Of a DNA stretch of 64,000 bases, positions 19,467-30,069 are shown piece by piece. Within the stretch, counting starts at the first letter, position 1; each line of letters begins with the position of its first letter. Where the stretch lies: assembly GCF_030463565.1 (NCBI RefSeq), contig NC_134675.1, forward strand, positions 16,265,862 to 16,329,861, written 5' to 3'. The notes under the pieces are model-generated. The model ran no database searches. It was not told where the DNA came from and worked only from the letters and a program-made list of their open reading frames with translations. The DNA is from Pelecanus crispus (lineage: Eukaryota > Chordata > Aves > Pelecaniformes > Pelecanidae). The position numbers were made by a program, and so were the translations under genes.

Positions 19467-21406
19467 AATAAAGAAGAGTTATGTGAAATACACACAATAG
19501 TTTTTATGAGCAGACCTCATTCCTAGTGCCAGCATTGACTGAATACTAAACAGCCTTGAAAGACCCAAAACTTAACAACAGAGGGAGAGCACAGCACAGC
19601 ACAGGGGGAACCTTCAGTGAGATGGTAGGTGACAATGAGCCAGTTAACTGGCAGTCTTTCCCAAGATGGTCTGGCTTCTGTAGTCCTTGCTTGACTGTGC
19701 ACAGGAATTTTAAATGCTTGTGAATCCTGTATGAGAGCCCCATCCAAGAGGAGGAAGAGATGCTCAGCTTGGCCAACATATCTTCAGGCAAACACTTCAA
19801 AGTGATCTATAAAAAAAGAGGGGGGGGACACAGACCAAAACCCTTTCTAGTCACAGTTGGAGAGTGCAAACAGAGTGTAGTTCTTGTTATGAAGACAAAA
19901 CAAACTGTTGGCAAACAAAAACCTGGGTTTATTAAACTGCCATTAATCTGATCCTAGATATAATTAATAGAATTCATTTGAGAGGATCATTCCTGGTCAC
20001 CAGAGCTGTGTGGAATCATATGAAAAATCAGTATTTTGGCAGGTAAAAATATATATATCTTTTTTTCAACAATGTATAGCAGACGTGCATGCATTGACAC
20101 TGAAACAGTTTTGTGTCCTTTTCTTTCACTGTGTCACTGGGATGAAACAAAATCGCTGTCCAATTGCGTAAGCACTTAAATCCTTTCAGTTCCTGCACCC
20201 TCCCCCTTCAATTGTTTAAAGGTGCTCTCCACATGGATGCAAATATCCCAGACAGGAGCTATAGGGTTATAGAACTTCTCTTCATTAGAACTTACTAGAA
20301 ATGCATGTCTGAGAGGTTCTCCTACTTCTCCCTATTCACATGGCAGGTGCATCCAGTTCTGCTTCTGGGTCTTGGTTTCTTTTGTTTTGTTTCCCTTTGG
20401 GCAAAGGTACTTTTCTTAAAAATTATGGAATGTTCATAGTCTATTTTCGTATACCTTACCTTTAGCTGAAACAGTACTGTTAAACCAGAGCTTCAAGTTT
20501 TTCACTTTTGTTGCTTTTTCCTTAGCAAAACACTGACATGATTGTATTAATCTCATTCTTAACCACAGTACTCACATGTTGAAAGCTGTATTAACAACAA
20601 CTTTGTCATTCTATGACCAAAATGACATTCATTCTCTTCCAGGGAACCAGATTGGAAGGATAAGGGAGAGATCAGTAGCTCAGTAAGCAGGCAGAATATG
20701 TGGCTAAAGTTTAGGAGTTGCATCCATTTGGGAAAACACTTCTCTAGACTCCTTTTATGTATTTGCTCAGATAATATTGCTAGCAAGTGCTTCTGCAGTT
20801 TTATTCATAAATGTGTGCAACCTGCAAAATGCCTGCTTTCTATAGATTTTTTTTGTAGCTTTTTTCATCTTGACCATATTGAGATTCATGACATCTTTTT
20901 ATTTAGATTAAAAACAGTGGGTTATTGTCAGTGAAGCAAATGATAGTAAAAATGAAATAGTTTTTGCTCCCGGCTATGCAGTGTGTTTACAGTAGATTGG
21001 AATCGTTTCTGATAAGGCTCCTCTTAAAAATGAAGATGTAGACCCTATTCTTTTGAAATCTGATTTATTTATTATCTTTTGATACCATACCCAGGTGTCG
21101 CAACATAGCTATTCTAGTTTTGCACTATAACTCAAAAAAGGGTCAGGACTTTGTTTCCTGCTACTATGACTACTACTGTTCAGGATTTGTCTGATGTTTT
21201 GCATCGGTCAGACATATAAAAGGCATCTGCTCGTTCCCCAGAAATACCAAATAATGTTTTGATTCTTATTTATGCACTTGTCTCTGCAGGAATATGGAGA
21301 ATGTAAAATACCTAAGCCAGAAAATACAGTCTTGTAGAGTTAAACAACTTGAAGAAAACATTTAACTTTTTTTTCCTTTATTTTTTCTTTCCCTAAGAAT
21401 AATTAT
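19467..21406 (+). other. Unannotated non-coding DNA
   Basis: No convincing reading frame, RNA or known repeat was seen. It may be intron of the damaged HSD17B4 copy that follows, but nothing in it proves this. Confidence 0.4.
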
Positions 21407-21797
21407 CATAGAATCATGGCATCATAGAACAACCTAGGTTGGAATGGACCTCGAAAGATCATCATTTCATGGGAAAGGGAGCCTAGATGAGGTTATCTAG
21501 CACTCTGTCCAATTGCATCTTGAAAACCTCCAGCGATGGGGACTCTACCACATCCCTGGGGAGGTTGTTCCAGTGAATGATTGCTCTCACTGTAAAAAAT
21601 TTCTTTCTTATATTGAGAAGAAACCTCTTCCAGTGCAACTTGTACCCATTGCCCCTTGTCCTCTCCATGTGGCTTCTTGTGAAGAGAGAGCCTCTATCCT
21701 CTTTGTAGCTGCCCTTTAAGTATTGGAATACTGTGATGAGGTCCCCCCGAGCCTTCTCTTCTCCAGGGAGAAAAGACCTAACTCCTCCAGTCGACGA
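21407..21797 (-). mobile_element. CR1 LINE 3' end fragment
   Basis: Plus-strand ATCATAGAATCATGGCATC followed by the reversed CR1 3' end (TTGAAAACCTCCAGCGATGG and CCTCTCCATGTGGC types) runs up to the exon at 21798. Minus-strand translation includes RKKFFTVRAIIHWNNLPRD. It is inserted directly against or within the HSD17B4 exon. Confidence 0.8.
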
Positions 21798-21976
21798 CTT
21801 ATGACTTCCTCAGCTGCTGGAATATATGGAAACTTTGGTCAAGCAAACTACAGTGCTGCGAAACTTGGCCTTTTGGGTCTTTCAAACACAATTGCAATTG
21901 AAGGCCAGAAGTACAACATTGACTGCAACACAATCTACTGCTAGATCCAGACTGACCCAGACTATCATGTCACAAG
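21798..21976 (+). pseudogene. HSD17B4: HSD17B4 exon remnant (peroxisomal multifunctional enzyme 2, SDR domain)
   Basis: Translation from 21801 reads [20 protein letters not shown] followed by [10 protein letters not shown] and AIEGQKYNI. This is the active-site segment of the short-chain dehydrogenase domain of HSD17B4, with the catalytic YxxxK as YSAAK. HSD17B4 catalyses the hydratase and dehydrogenase steps of peroxisomal beta-oxidation. After CNTI several bases are missing, which shifts the frame. The remainder (SRLTQTIMSQ in another frame) ends at a good splice donor, CAAG/gtgaat, at 21976/21977. The upstream end of the exon is replaced by CR1. The gene is Z-linked in chicken, so this could be a decayed W copy, or a damaged duplicate elsewhere. 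No other exon was found in the window. Confidence 0.8.
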
Positions 21977-22216
21977 GTGAATAATTTAAGGTCTGTGTGT
22001 AATGACATCTTTCAGTGAGTTGAAACACAGCTTACTTTCTTACCAATTAGAAAATGCAAATCTTTAAAGTTCAGAAACTCTTCATTTCTTTTTCCTACTC
22101 TCTTTCTGTTTGTCTCTGAACTGGCAACTTCTCTACTTTTTGTGTTGTAAAGAGTTCTTATTTTCTGTCACAAGATATGAAGCAATTTTTGTAATTCACA
22201 AAAGCAGTTTCATGTA
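21977..22216 (+). other. Probable intron after the HSD17B4 exon
   Basis: It starts with the donor gtgaat and shows no coding signal. An LTR fragment begins at 22217. Confidence 0.4.
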
Positions 22217-22392
22217 TGTACTGGTTTCCGCTGCGATAGAGTTAATTTTCTTCATAGCAGCCCATATGGTAGATTTGTGACCAAAGAAATGTTCATAACA
22301 CACTGATGTTTTAGTTACTGCTGAACAGTGCTTACAGAGTGTCAAGGCCTTCTCTGTTTCTCACACTGCCCTGCCAGCAAGTAGGCTGGTTA
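22217..22392 (+). repeat. ERVL-related LTR fragment, 5' part
   Basis: TGTACTGGTTTCCGCTGCGA followed by the GAGTTAATTTTCTTC stretch matches the first part of the LTR. It stops near 22392. Confidence 0.7.
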
Positions 22393-22866
22393 AACCCTAT
22401 GGTCTGGTCCAAAGGGACCAGGGGTGGAGATTGTAATGGATATACCTTTAAAATGTTGTAAGCTGGGGTCTGAGTTGCATGTTATAGGGATTACTATAGC
22501 AGGAACCACCTGAACCAATAGAGGATGAGCCTTACAAGAAGCAGTGCAAGCACAGCAGTGACCGGACCTGAGCTGGCTTTGGTGCCCAATAACTCCACGC
22601 GACACACCACCTCTCCTGTCCTGAGTGACCACCATAACAGATGGAGCCCAAAGTCATGGACTAAATGAACTCAATGGACATTTTGTGGACCTTTGTGGAC
22701 ATTTTACAGACATTTTACAAGTGGGTGGTCCAAAGACTAAGGGGATGATATCTGTGTATATATATCAAAGGATGGGAAGGGGGGGGTTTGTGTGGTTAAT
22801 GAGGATGTATTTTGATAGTCTGGGACCTGAGCATGACGTAAATGGTATGGAATAAGGGGTGGAGAA
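22393..22866 (+). other. ERVL-related 3' non-coding region ahead of an LTR
   Basis: From about 22604 the sequence matches the E1 region before the 3' LTR, including CACCTCTCCTG, AAAGTCATGGA, GATATCTGTGT and AATAAGGGGTGG. It is the 3' end of another, more distant copy. Bases 22393-22603 show nothing I recognise. Confidence 0.65.
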
Positions 22867-22943
22867 TGTGCTGGTTTTGGCTGGGATAGAGTTAATTTTC
22901 TTCATAGTAGCTTGTATGGGGCTATGTTTTGGCTTTGTGCTGG
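22867..22943 (+). repeat. ERVL-related 3' LTR, first piece (continues at 24846)
   Basis: It begins TGTGCTGGTTTTGGCTGGGA and breaks off at GTGCTGG (22943). The next LTR bases resume at 24846 with GCTGGAAAGAGTGTTGATAA, so 22944-24845 is an insertion with target duplication GCTGG. Confidence 0.7.
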
Positions 22944-23129
22944 TGTGGAGTAATTGCTGGAGGTGATTTAGAGATTAAACTTAGATTCACAATTTTAGGA
23001 AAGGCACAGCACTGAAGAAGCCTCCAGGGTGGAGTGCAGCTGGCATGCAAGGAATCCATTTCACGGAAGTTCCTTGGGCCTGCAACCTTAGACGTCGGCA
23101 ACACCAGGGGAACTTGGTGTGTTGGCTCT

Positions 23130-23713
23130 AAGAGTGTTGTGGTTTAGCCCCAGCCAGCAACTAAGCACCATGCAGCCGCTCGCTCACTCCCCCTGCCCCG
23201 ATGGGATGGGGGAGAGAATTGGAGGAGTAAGGGTGAGAAACACTCCTGGGTTGAGATAAGAACAGTTTAAGAATTGAAATAAAGTAAAATAGTAATGCTA
23301 ATAGTAACAGTATAATAATGATGATGATAATAATAATGATATACGAAGCAAGTGATGCGCAATGCAATTGCTCACCACCCGCCGACCGATACCCAGACAG
23401 TTCCCGAGCAGCGATCGCTGCTTCCTCGCCACCCCCCCGCAGTTTATATACTGAGCGTGACGTCATATGGTATGGAATAGCCCTTTGGTCAGTTTGGATC
23501 AACTATTCTGGCTGTGCCCCCTCCCAGTTTCTTGTGTGCCTGGCAGAGCATGGGAAGCTGAAAAAGTCCTTGACTGGCATAAGCAGTACTCAGCAACAAC
23601 TAAAAACATCAGCATGTTATCAACATTCTTCTCCTACTAAATCCAAAACACAGCACTATGCCTGCTGCTAGGAAGAAAATTAACTCTATCCCAGCCGAAA
23701 CCAGGACAAAGAG
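23130..23713 (-). repeat. Solo ERVL LTR (23135-23708) with target duplication AAGAG
   Basis: A complete 574-bp LTR runs from TGTCCTGG (minus strand, 23708) to CCACAACA (23135). It is flanked by AAGAG at 23130-23134 and 23709-23713. No internal sequence is attached, so it is a solo LTR left by LTR-LTR recombination. It keeps the perfect CRE TGACGTCA near 23458. Confidence 0.92.
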
Positions 23714-24092
23714 GAACTGCCCAGAGGGTGGAGCGGTGTGGAGACACCACGGCCAGGCTCTGTGTGGCACCCCAGATGGGACTGCTGTGAAGCATTCTGC
23801 CCAGCCGGGGCAGCTCCTGTGCCCTTGGATTCCCCAGTACACTCCATCAAGCCCGGAGACTTGGTCTATCTACGGACATGAAAAGACAAAGCATTTGTCG
23901 CCTTATTGCTGCTGCTTTTAGTCCCTGTATAGTCCTGACTGTGCCAGAACATGGCAAACAATTTATTGTAGATGCACTTACCAAAGGAACAGAGTGCAGT
24001 ATAATGGAACACTGCGAGAACTTGGGCAAACGATGGATGAATGAAGAAGGACAATAGGAAAGGGTATAATATGAGACCCTGGGCCAACAACC

Positions 24093-24845
24093 TGTCATGG
24101 TTTTGACAAAATGCTGCCCTTTGGTAAACTTTGCTCATTATAATGTCATTATAATACCAAAACACACCTCCATCCCAAAACCTACCCGCCTCTAAGGTGC
24201 GACCACTCCTCACTGAGCTTGCGCTTTGAATTTTTCCTAGCCTATACCTTTAAAGCAAAGTGAGAAAGTTTTACACCAATCATAATAAAGTATGAATGAC
24301 TGGAGTCACACAAGCTCCACCTGAAAGGTAAAAAATAGTATAAATTAGCCTAAGAGAGAGGGGATGTTAGGGAAGATGCCATTGCGTACCACTCTGACTT
24401 CTGGGATCAGTCGACGGGCTGAGCCTCTCTTCCCCCCCATCGGGACGCCTTTGGGTAAGAATCTAACACTTGGTTATACCAAGTGCCTCCCCGGGAAACT
24501 TAGAAACCTCTATAGAGTCGCTTTTATGTCTTTTGATGCATCTGTGTTATCCAAAGCTTTGGTATTTGCATGTGCCTTGCAGTCAGTGAATTTATCACCG
24601 GTAATCCAAAGAACCTGTGTGTCTGTTGCTTTAATAAATTGCTTTGATTTATTGGTCTAGCCGTGATAGTGGTCATTGAATGCGACCAGACGCTTTAAGT
24701 GTGGCCGTGATAGTTCATGAAGCACGACTAGACGAAAGGTGCCTACGTTATTTGTGAATCCGTAATTGTGATAGTTCAGTGCACTGAACGCGACCGGACT
24801 TATAACGATAAATTAGGTACCTTCCAAAGCCCTCTTGACGCAACA
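24093..24845 (+). repeat. LTR of a second ERV family (about 753 bp)
   Basis: It begins TGTCATGGTTTTGAC and ends TGACGCAACA. It has a possible TATA (TATAAATTAG near 24341) and an AATAAA (near 24642) followed by repeated CCGTGATAGT blocks in the U5-like part. It shares no clear similarity with the ERVL LTRs. Confidence 0.65.
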
Positions 24846-24985
24846 GCTGGAAAGAGTGTTGATAACACAGGGATGTTTTCGTTATTGCTGAGCAGTGCTT
24901 ACACACAGTCAAGGCCTTTTCTGTTTCTCACATTGCCCCACCAGCGAGTAGGCTGGGGGTGCCCCATAAGTTGGGAGGGGACACA
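24846..24985 (+). repeat. ERVL-related LTR, second piece
   Basis: It continues the LTR begun at 22867 (GTGTTGATAACACAGGGATG, AGTCAAGGCCTTTTCTG). It ends near a T-rich run at 24990. Confidence 0.7.
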
Positions 24986-25397
24986 GCTGGGGCTGTGGGG
25001 TTTTTTTTTTCTTTTGTTACAGATGACAATGAAAATCCCCCAAATCAGGAAAAAATGCAAGAAATAATGCCTATACTTATCAGGGGGGATAACTCCTAAT
25101 ATCAAATTGAAAGGGAAATTGCTCAGGTACATCTCTGTCTGACGTGTCCAGCTGGCTTGTCCTTCTTTCAGGTTGCCTGTAAGTTGGGAGCATCGAAGCT
25201 TCGGCCCAAAAGTTTCCTAAGCTGGGAGTTTAGGAAGCTACCCGGCTTTGCAGTCTGGACATTGTGGTGTTCACAACATTGAGACAAGTCTTTTATCTAT
25301 CTGGCTCAGGACCAACGTGATCAGGTTTGGAGGCAATATATGCCTCTCACAAGTCATTCATATTTAACAAATCTTCAAATGCTTTGTTGCATTTTTC
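24986..25397 (+). other. Unannotated DNA left of the Polinton
   Basis: No repeat, RNA or coding signal was recognised. Confidence 0.4.
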
Positions 25398-26374
25398 AGT
25401 AATATAGGTACCACTGATGTACAAGATAAGAAGTCACAGATGCCCTGCCCACCAGCTCCTGGTGGAAGTCCTGCCCCCCTCCCAGCAGCCTCAGGGGCCA
25501 TTTACGCTGGAAGTCACTCCCCTCTTCTGATCACATGGTGTCTTGCGATTAGCTGGCAGGACTGGCCACCCCTTCCGGTTTACTTGGAAATACATCAGAC
25601 ACGGAAGGCCCTTCCCCCTACGTACATAGGGGCCGCAACTTTTGTTTCAGCCGCCATTTTATGACAGAGAACTGCCATTTTGTTAAAAGTCATAACCCAC
25701 GTATTTTCATACTGCTCTGTGATTGGCTGATGGCCATTTCTTAACACTGTCATACCCACGTGTTCCCAGGCAGCCCAGTGATTGTCTGCCTGCTTCCTTT
25801 GGACCAGGGACTGCTCAGATATAAAAATATATACATTTGTATGCAATATATACAATATATGCATATATAGAAATATATATTAAAAAACATATACAAATAT
25901 GTATACACACATTTTATTTAAAAATACACTTTATATATATATACACTTCTAAATATGTATATATGTATGTATACATATATATAGCTATAAAGCTATAGAA
26001 ATTAAATATATATATCCATAAAAGCATAGGTATAAAATAAACAAAACGTTCTTTGAATGGGTAATTAAAGTTTAAATGTAAATTGAAAGTAATTTAATAA
26101 AAGTAAAAGGCAGGTTCAGCATCCCCCACTTTACAAGGCTGCAGAACAAGCTCTGACGTGTCTAGGGTGGGGGTGGGGGGGAACTTCAAGAAGTTAGAGG
26201 GGCACCAAAAGGGGGGGAGGGGGCATGGACAACTTGGAACATGCCCGAGGGCTACAGACCCCTCCTAGGAGGCCCACCAAGGGGCCCCCAGCACAAATCC
26301 CATCACGTGCAAAGAAGAGTCCAATCCTGTGAACTAGACTGAGAGGCCCCTGTATCTGTCCCGGGTCCAACAGG
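25398..26374 (+). repeat. Left terminal inverted repeat of the Polinton
   Basis: It pairs with the reverse complement of 32268-33377 along its length. Shared blocks include GGAAGTCACTCCCCTCTTCT (25510), GGTTTACTTGGAAATACATC (25577), a TA-rich microsatellite (25820-26000), and GAACTAGACTGAGAG (26332). The arm is about 977 bp. Confidence 0.85.
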
Positions 26375-26600
26375 AGGGAGAAGTCAGGAGTGTGCCGTTA
26401 CTTATCTGCATTCCTGTATGGGCCTGCGGCAGCGAAAGAAATGAGAACAAACATAGAAGTGACAGCAGCGTTCAAGGAAAAAGCCTGGAGAAGTCTGACT
26501 GGCAACCAATCCCCCCTCATACTCTGTTAATAAAGTTTAAGTTAAATTAATTGTCCAGTGTTTCATTTCATCCATGTGTGAAGTAGCAGCACGTTGGTAC
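26375..26600 (+). repeat. Direct copy of an internal Polinton ORF end (matches 30745-30970)
   Basis: The stretch from AGTCAGGAGTGTGCC through CTGTATGGGCCTG and GTTAATAAAGTTTA matches 30745-30970 in the same orientation. It encodes the same C-terminal segment (AFLYGPAAAKE against VFLYGPVAAKE) and the AATAAA. It shows that the element was rearranged or duplicated. Confidence 0.7.
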
Positions 26601-26691
26601 ACATCTATGCTGCCGCTTCTGCTAAAAGATATTTACTATGCTCCTGGGGAGGTGGGAAGCTTTCAGGGTATAAATCCCCTTTTTGAAGCTG

Positions 26692-26896
26692 TGTGCTGGT
26701 TTTGGCTTGGATAGAGGTAATTTTCTTCATAGTAGCTAGTATGGGGCTATGTTTTGGATTTGTGCTGGAAACAGTGTTGATAATTCAGGGATGTTTTTGT
26801 TATTTTTGAGCAGTGCTTACACAGAGTCAAGGCCTTTTCTGCTTCTCACACCACCCCACCAGTGAGTAGGCTGGGGGTGCACAAGAAGTTGGGAGA
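26692..26896 (+). repeat. ERVL-related LTR fragment, 5' part
   Basis: It begins TGTGCTGGTTTTGGCTTGG and covers the first 205 bases of an LTR, ending at the SINE. Confidence 0.7.
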
Positions 26897-26904
26897 ACTG
26901 AAGT

Positions 26905-27046
26905 GGGGTTAGCTCAGTTGGTTAGTGTGTGGTGCTAATAACGCCAAGGTCACAGGTTCAATCCCTGCTCACTGCAGGGGGGGTTGGGCTCGATGATCTC
27001 TCAAGGTCCCTTCCAACCCAAAACATTCTATGATTCTATGATTCTA
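26905..27046 (+). mobile_element. tRNA-Ile-derived SINE with CR1 tail (TguSINE1-like)
   Basis: GGGTTAGCTCAGTTGGTTAG (A box) and GGTTCAATCCC (B box) form a tRNA-like head. It is followed by a CR1 3' end, TTCCAACCCAAAACATTC, and repeated ATTCTATG. A short CTGAAG occurs on both sides. The tail shows that it was moved by CR1 machinery. It is not a working tRNA gene. Confidence 0.85.
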
Positions 27047-27369
27047 AGTCTGAAGGATGCATTGGACTACATCAAGCAGGCTGGACCCTCTCCTTTGTAT
27101 ACAAATCTTCCCTGGTTGCCCCAAGAAGAAATATGCTTGTGTTGCCCTAGTTTACCTAGGAGCACTTATGCATTCTTCTGATACTGTGGATGAACATTAT
27201 CCAGCACTTCCTGAACAACAGGGTCAGGGTCCTCAGGAGTCTCCAGGGGTTTTTCCACTTCTGTCTTGTTTTCTTCTGGAAAAACAAGAGTTATTTTCCC
27301 CCTTTCATGATTGCTCTGCTTCACTTGTGCTAAGTAGAAGATGCCAAAGGATGTGTGACCCTGGAGCAC
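27047..27369 (-). pseudogene. Polinton ORF remnant, uncharacterised structural-type protein
   Basis: The minus-strand translation includes GKITLVFPEENK and DPVVQEVLDNVHPQYQKN, then, past a stop, VLLGKLGQHKHISSWGNQG and RFVYKGEG. Polintons often carry an uncharacterised ORF with a C-terminal block of the type kLg...W...G...YkG, and this fits it loosely. A related stretch occurs on the opposite strand near 39240-39310. Assignment is by pattern only. Confidence 0.45.
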
Positions 27370-27371
27370 AA

Positions 27372-27854
27372 CACTAACATTTTTGTAGCTTGTTACACCA
27401 CAGCATATGCATGGTAGAGCTTTACAATCTCATAAATGCCCTGAAATATGGTTGCCTTTATCATGACACAGACTCTGTGATATTCATGAGGAGTCTGGGG
27501 GATTGGACCCCTCCGCTCAGTGACTATTTAGGGGAGTTGACAAGCGAGTTGCTGCCAGACAAGCACATTACGGAGTTTGTGTCATCAGGCCCCAAATCCT
27601 ACAGCTACTTGCAGTCTGGAGGAGTGTTGTTTCCATCACTCTAAGGCACTCACCAGAGGCATCACTCTAAACGCAACAGAGAACAGATCAATCTTGAAGC
27701 CCTGAGGGATCTCGTGTTGCATTACAGCATAAATCCAGACAGTGATGACCCTAAAAAGACTGTGATAGAGCAGCGCTCTGTCATGAGGAACAAGCAAAAG
27801 TGGGCAATAGAAACCAGGCCCCTTCTGAAGACACAGAAGGTGGTCTATGACTAA
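27372..27854 (+). pseudogene. polB: Protein-primed DNA polymerase B C-terminus (Polinton polB remnant)
   Basis: NTNIFVA opens the fragment. Then come the catalytic box LYHDTDSVIF (family B motif C, YxDTDS), DYLGELTSELLPDKHITEFV and the family block GPKSYSYL. Past a frame change near 27645 the C-terminus reads ALRDLVLHYSINPDSDDPKK, then IETRPLLKTQKVVYD and stop. This is the end of the polymerase that replicates Polintons by protein priming. At least two frame changes (near 27390 and 27645) disable it. The exonuclease and most of the palm are missing. Confidence 0.85.
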
Positions 27855-27889
27855 AATTTTAAAATAATTTCTGATCATGGGCATTCACT

Positions 27890-28559
27890 GGAAGCACCGC
27901 TTTTCTGGCAGGGTCTAGCAACTGTGGGAAAAGTGATTTACTAAGAAGCCTTTTGGAGAATGCCGACCGCTTGCTGTCTGTTATGCCTGAGAACATTATA
28001 GAATCATAGAATGCTTTGGGTTGGAAGAGACCTTGAGAGATCATCTAGCCCAACCCCCCTGCACATTATGTGGCACTGCAGTTGTTGGCAGCCATTGTAC
28101 TGTAACTGTAAATACCCTTTTATCAAATTTGTGGAGGACTTCTCCGAAAGCCTTAGTGATAACGATTTATTATCCCCTAATAAAGTAAATATGGTTGAGA
28201 TTGATGATTTGATGAATTCTGCTTGTGAGAGAGATGAAATTGAGAAATCTTTTACTAAGTATGTCCATCACAGGAATCTTAGCATCTTGTACATTTTCCA
28301 GAATGTTTTTTGCCAGGGTAAAAAGAGCCACACCATCACTTTCAACACAAAATATATGGTCCTATTTAAGGACCCCTGAGATAAGCTCCAGGTTGCTTCC
28401 CTAGCCAGGCAGATGTATCCTGGCAAGGCCCGGTACTTTTTAGCAACATTTGAAGATGCTACAAAGGCACCATATGGGTACCTGGTTGTTGATTTAAATG
28501 CTTCTGTCTGTCACGAATGCAGGTTTGTGAATCCTGCTGATTATGTCGATTCACTATGA
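27890..28559 (+). pseudogene. FtsK/HerA-type genome-packaging ATPase (Polinton ATPase remnant)
   Basis: The Walker A motif GSSNCGKS is at 27911-27934, followed by LLRSLLENADRLLSV. A 73-base CR1-type insertion (28000-28072) with duplicated ACATTAT splits the gene. After it come WQPLYCNCKYPFIKFVEDF, the Walker B segment NMVEIDDLM, VHHRNLSILYIFQNVFCQG and VLFKDP. A TGA (28377-28379) stands where the family has Arg, and then DKLQVASLARQMYPGKARYF and APYGYLVVDLN, ending at 28559. In active elements this ATPase packages DNA into capsids. It lies just downstream of polB on the same strand. Confidence 0.87.
28000..28072 (-). mobile_element. CR1/SINE tail insertion in the ATPase
   Basis: AGAATCATAGAATGCTTTGG and CTTGAGAGATCATCTAGCCC are the reversed CR1 3' end. 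ACATTAT stands on both sides (27993-27999 and 28073-28079) and marks the target duplication. Confidence 0.75.
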
Positions 28560-28867
28560 ATGAGTGACTTTACACAGTTTGATTTAGTAAAAGTTAGAAT
28601 TTACTTATAGCGAATTGCAGAATTTGATTATAGTATTTTTAATAGCACTCAATCATCAATGATTAATAAAGTGATAGACAAAATTAATCAAAACAGTGAC
28701 TTAGTTACAGATTCGAAGATGGCAAGGTTCACTCTATTACTACACAAAAGCACACATAAAAGAGAATAAATCACAAAAAGTTAAGCTGATTCATAAAAGC
28801 ATTGCGTATATATGGAATAAAAATAAAAGGGGGAGAGAGAGCAAAAAGGGGGGGGGGGGGCGCGAAA
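28560..28867 (+). other. AT-rich DNA after the ATPase
   Basis: No coding signal was seen. A G run of about 13 bases ends it near 28860. Confidence 0.4.
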
Positions 28868-29205
28868 GGGAACCCTCCCGTTGAGTCACAAGGTTCGGAC
28901 TAGACCCCCTTGCTTTCTAAACTCCTTCTCAGAGAGGAGTCTAGGTGCGGCTAGGTCTAGTCCTAGTCTCAGACTTGGTCAACGGTTTATATGGATAAGA
29001 GTAATGTATATATATAAAGGAAATTTGGATTATACGAGAGAGAAAGAGAAATTGTATGTAGGGAATGCGGGAACCCTGCCGTTGAGTCACGAGGTTCGGA
29101 ATGGACCCCCTTGCTTTCTAGACTCCTTCTCAGAGAGGAGCCTAGGTGCGGCTAGGCCCACTCCTAGTCTCAGACTTGGTCAATGGTTTATAAGAGTAAT
29201 GCTAT
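28868..29205 (+). repeat. Two-copy direct repeat, 201-bp period
   Basis: GGGAACCCTCCCGTTGAGTC at 28868 recurs as GGGAACCCTGCCGTTGAGTC at 29069. The copies share the blocks CCCCCTTGCTTTCTA, CTCCTTCTCAGAGAGGAG and CTCAGACTTGGTCAA. It may belong to an unclassified LTR element that continues to about 29700. Confidence 0.75.
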
Positions 29206-30069
29206 AAGGATAGTACAGCAATATCAAACTCCTTTAAAATTGAATCATACATCTACAAACTACTTAAATTGATTTATGCATGCAACTTACAACTATAAAT
29301 GCAAATGTGAAAATAGTATACCTGTTAAAAATTCCCCTCGAGTTTAGTGAAATACTCACGTCTAATGCCTTGGCATTTCTCAACGGGCGAGAGCAGAGTC
29401 TCGAGGAGTGAAGAATATCAGCAGCCCAGGCTCCGTTGTCGATCTCCGGCAATGGAGTTCTGGTGGCAGCAGACTTTGGGAATCTGCTAGTTTTCGCTGA
29501 CTCTGAGAGACATTTCGATCAGAGGGAGATGCTGGTGCGGCCCGTGGCGGTCCAGGAGAGCTCAAAGGGCCTCACTTAGGACTGCCGTTTATAGGATTGT
29601 GAGATGATTGACTTTAATCACCAGTAAATTTCCATCCGAGCCACAATTCGGGTCGGCTTGTTGCTGGAATTCCAGCAGCGATGATACCACCCTGTTTCAA
29701 GGCTGTCTGGGGTAGCTATTTGTTCTCGTTCCCCTCGTTAGCCATAATATGAATCTTGATAAGGACAGAGCCGCTCTCTGCTCCAGCCATGTAGGAGTGT
29801 CTGGTACAATTAAGGAGCGCTTAACTGACCAACTCTCTACGCAAAAGCTGCAGCCTGCGAATTCCTGAGATTGTAAAGCAGACAAAGTAGAGGGGAAAAA
29901 ACAGGACAGAAAAAAAAACAGGGGCAGGGGGAAGATGTACCACCACACTGTCCCAGAGGCTTTTAGGCTAAGGACTGGTCTCTTCCCTCCAGAGCAGCCT
30001 GCCATTTACATATTGAAGAAGAGAGACTGGTGTTTGGCAATAGAGAGGAGCCGGACTGACACCTTGCAT
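29206..30069 (-). other. Unclassified LTR-like stretch with a possible minus-strand promoter
   Basis: The minus-strand CCTATAAACGGCAG near 29585 resembles a TATA box. A palindrome GCTGGAATTCCAGC is near 29663. No known element was recognised with confidence. Confidence 0.3.

Larger units (their letters stand above)
22944..24845 (+). mobile_element. Insertion of a different ERV family (truncated, with 3' LTR)
   Basis: This segment splits an ERVL-type LTR and is flanked by GCTGG (22939-22943 and 24846-24850). Its right end is an LTR of another family (24093-24845). The internal remainder includes SIKPGDLVYLRT near 23846-23880, like a retroviral integrase C-terminus, followed by stops. A solo ERVL LTR (23135-23708) is nested inside it. 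Most coding sequence and the 5' LTR are missing. Confidence 0.6.

Noticed and set aside
26905..26977. Possible tRNA-Ile gene
   Set aside because: The tRNA-like head is followed directly by a CR1 tail, and the same unit recurs at 41131, so it is a SINE.
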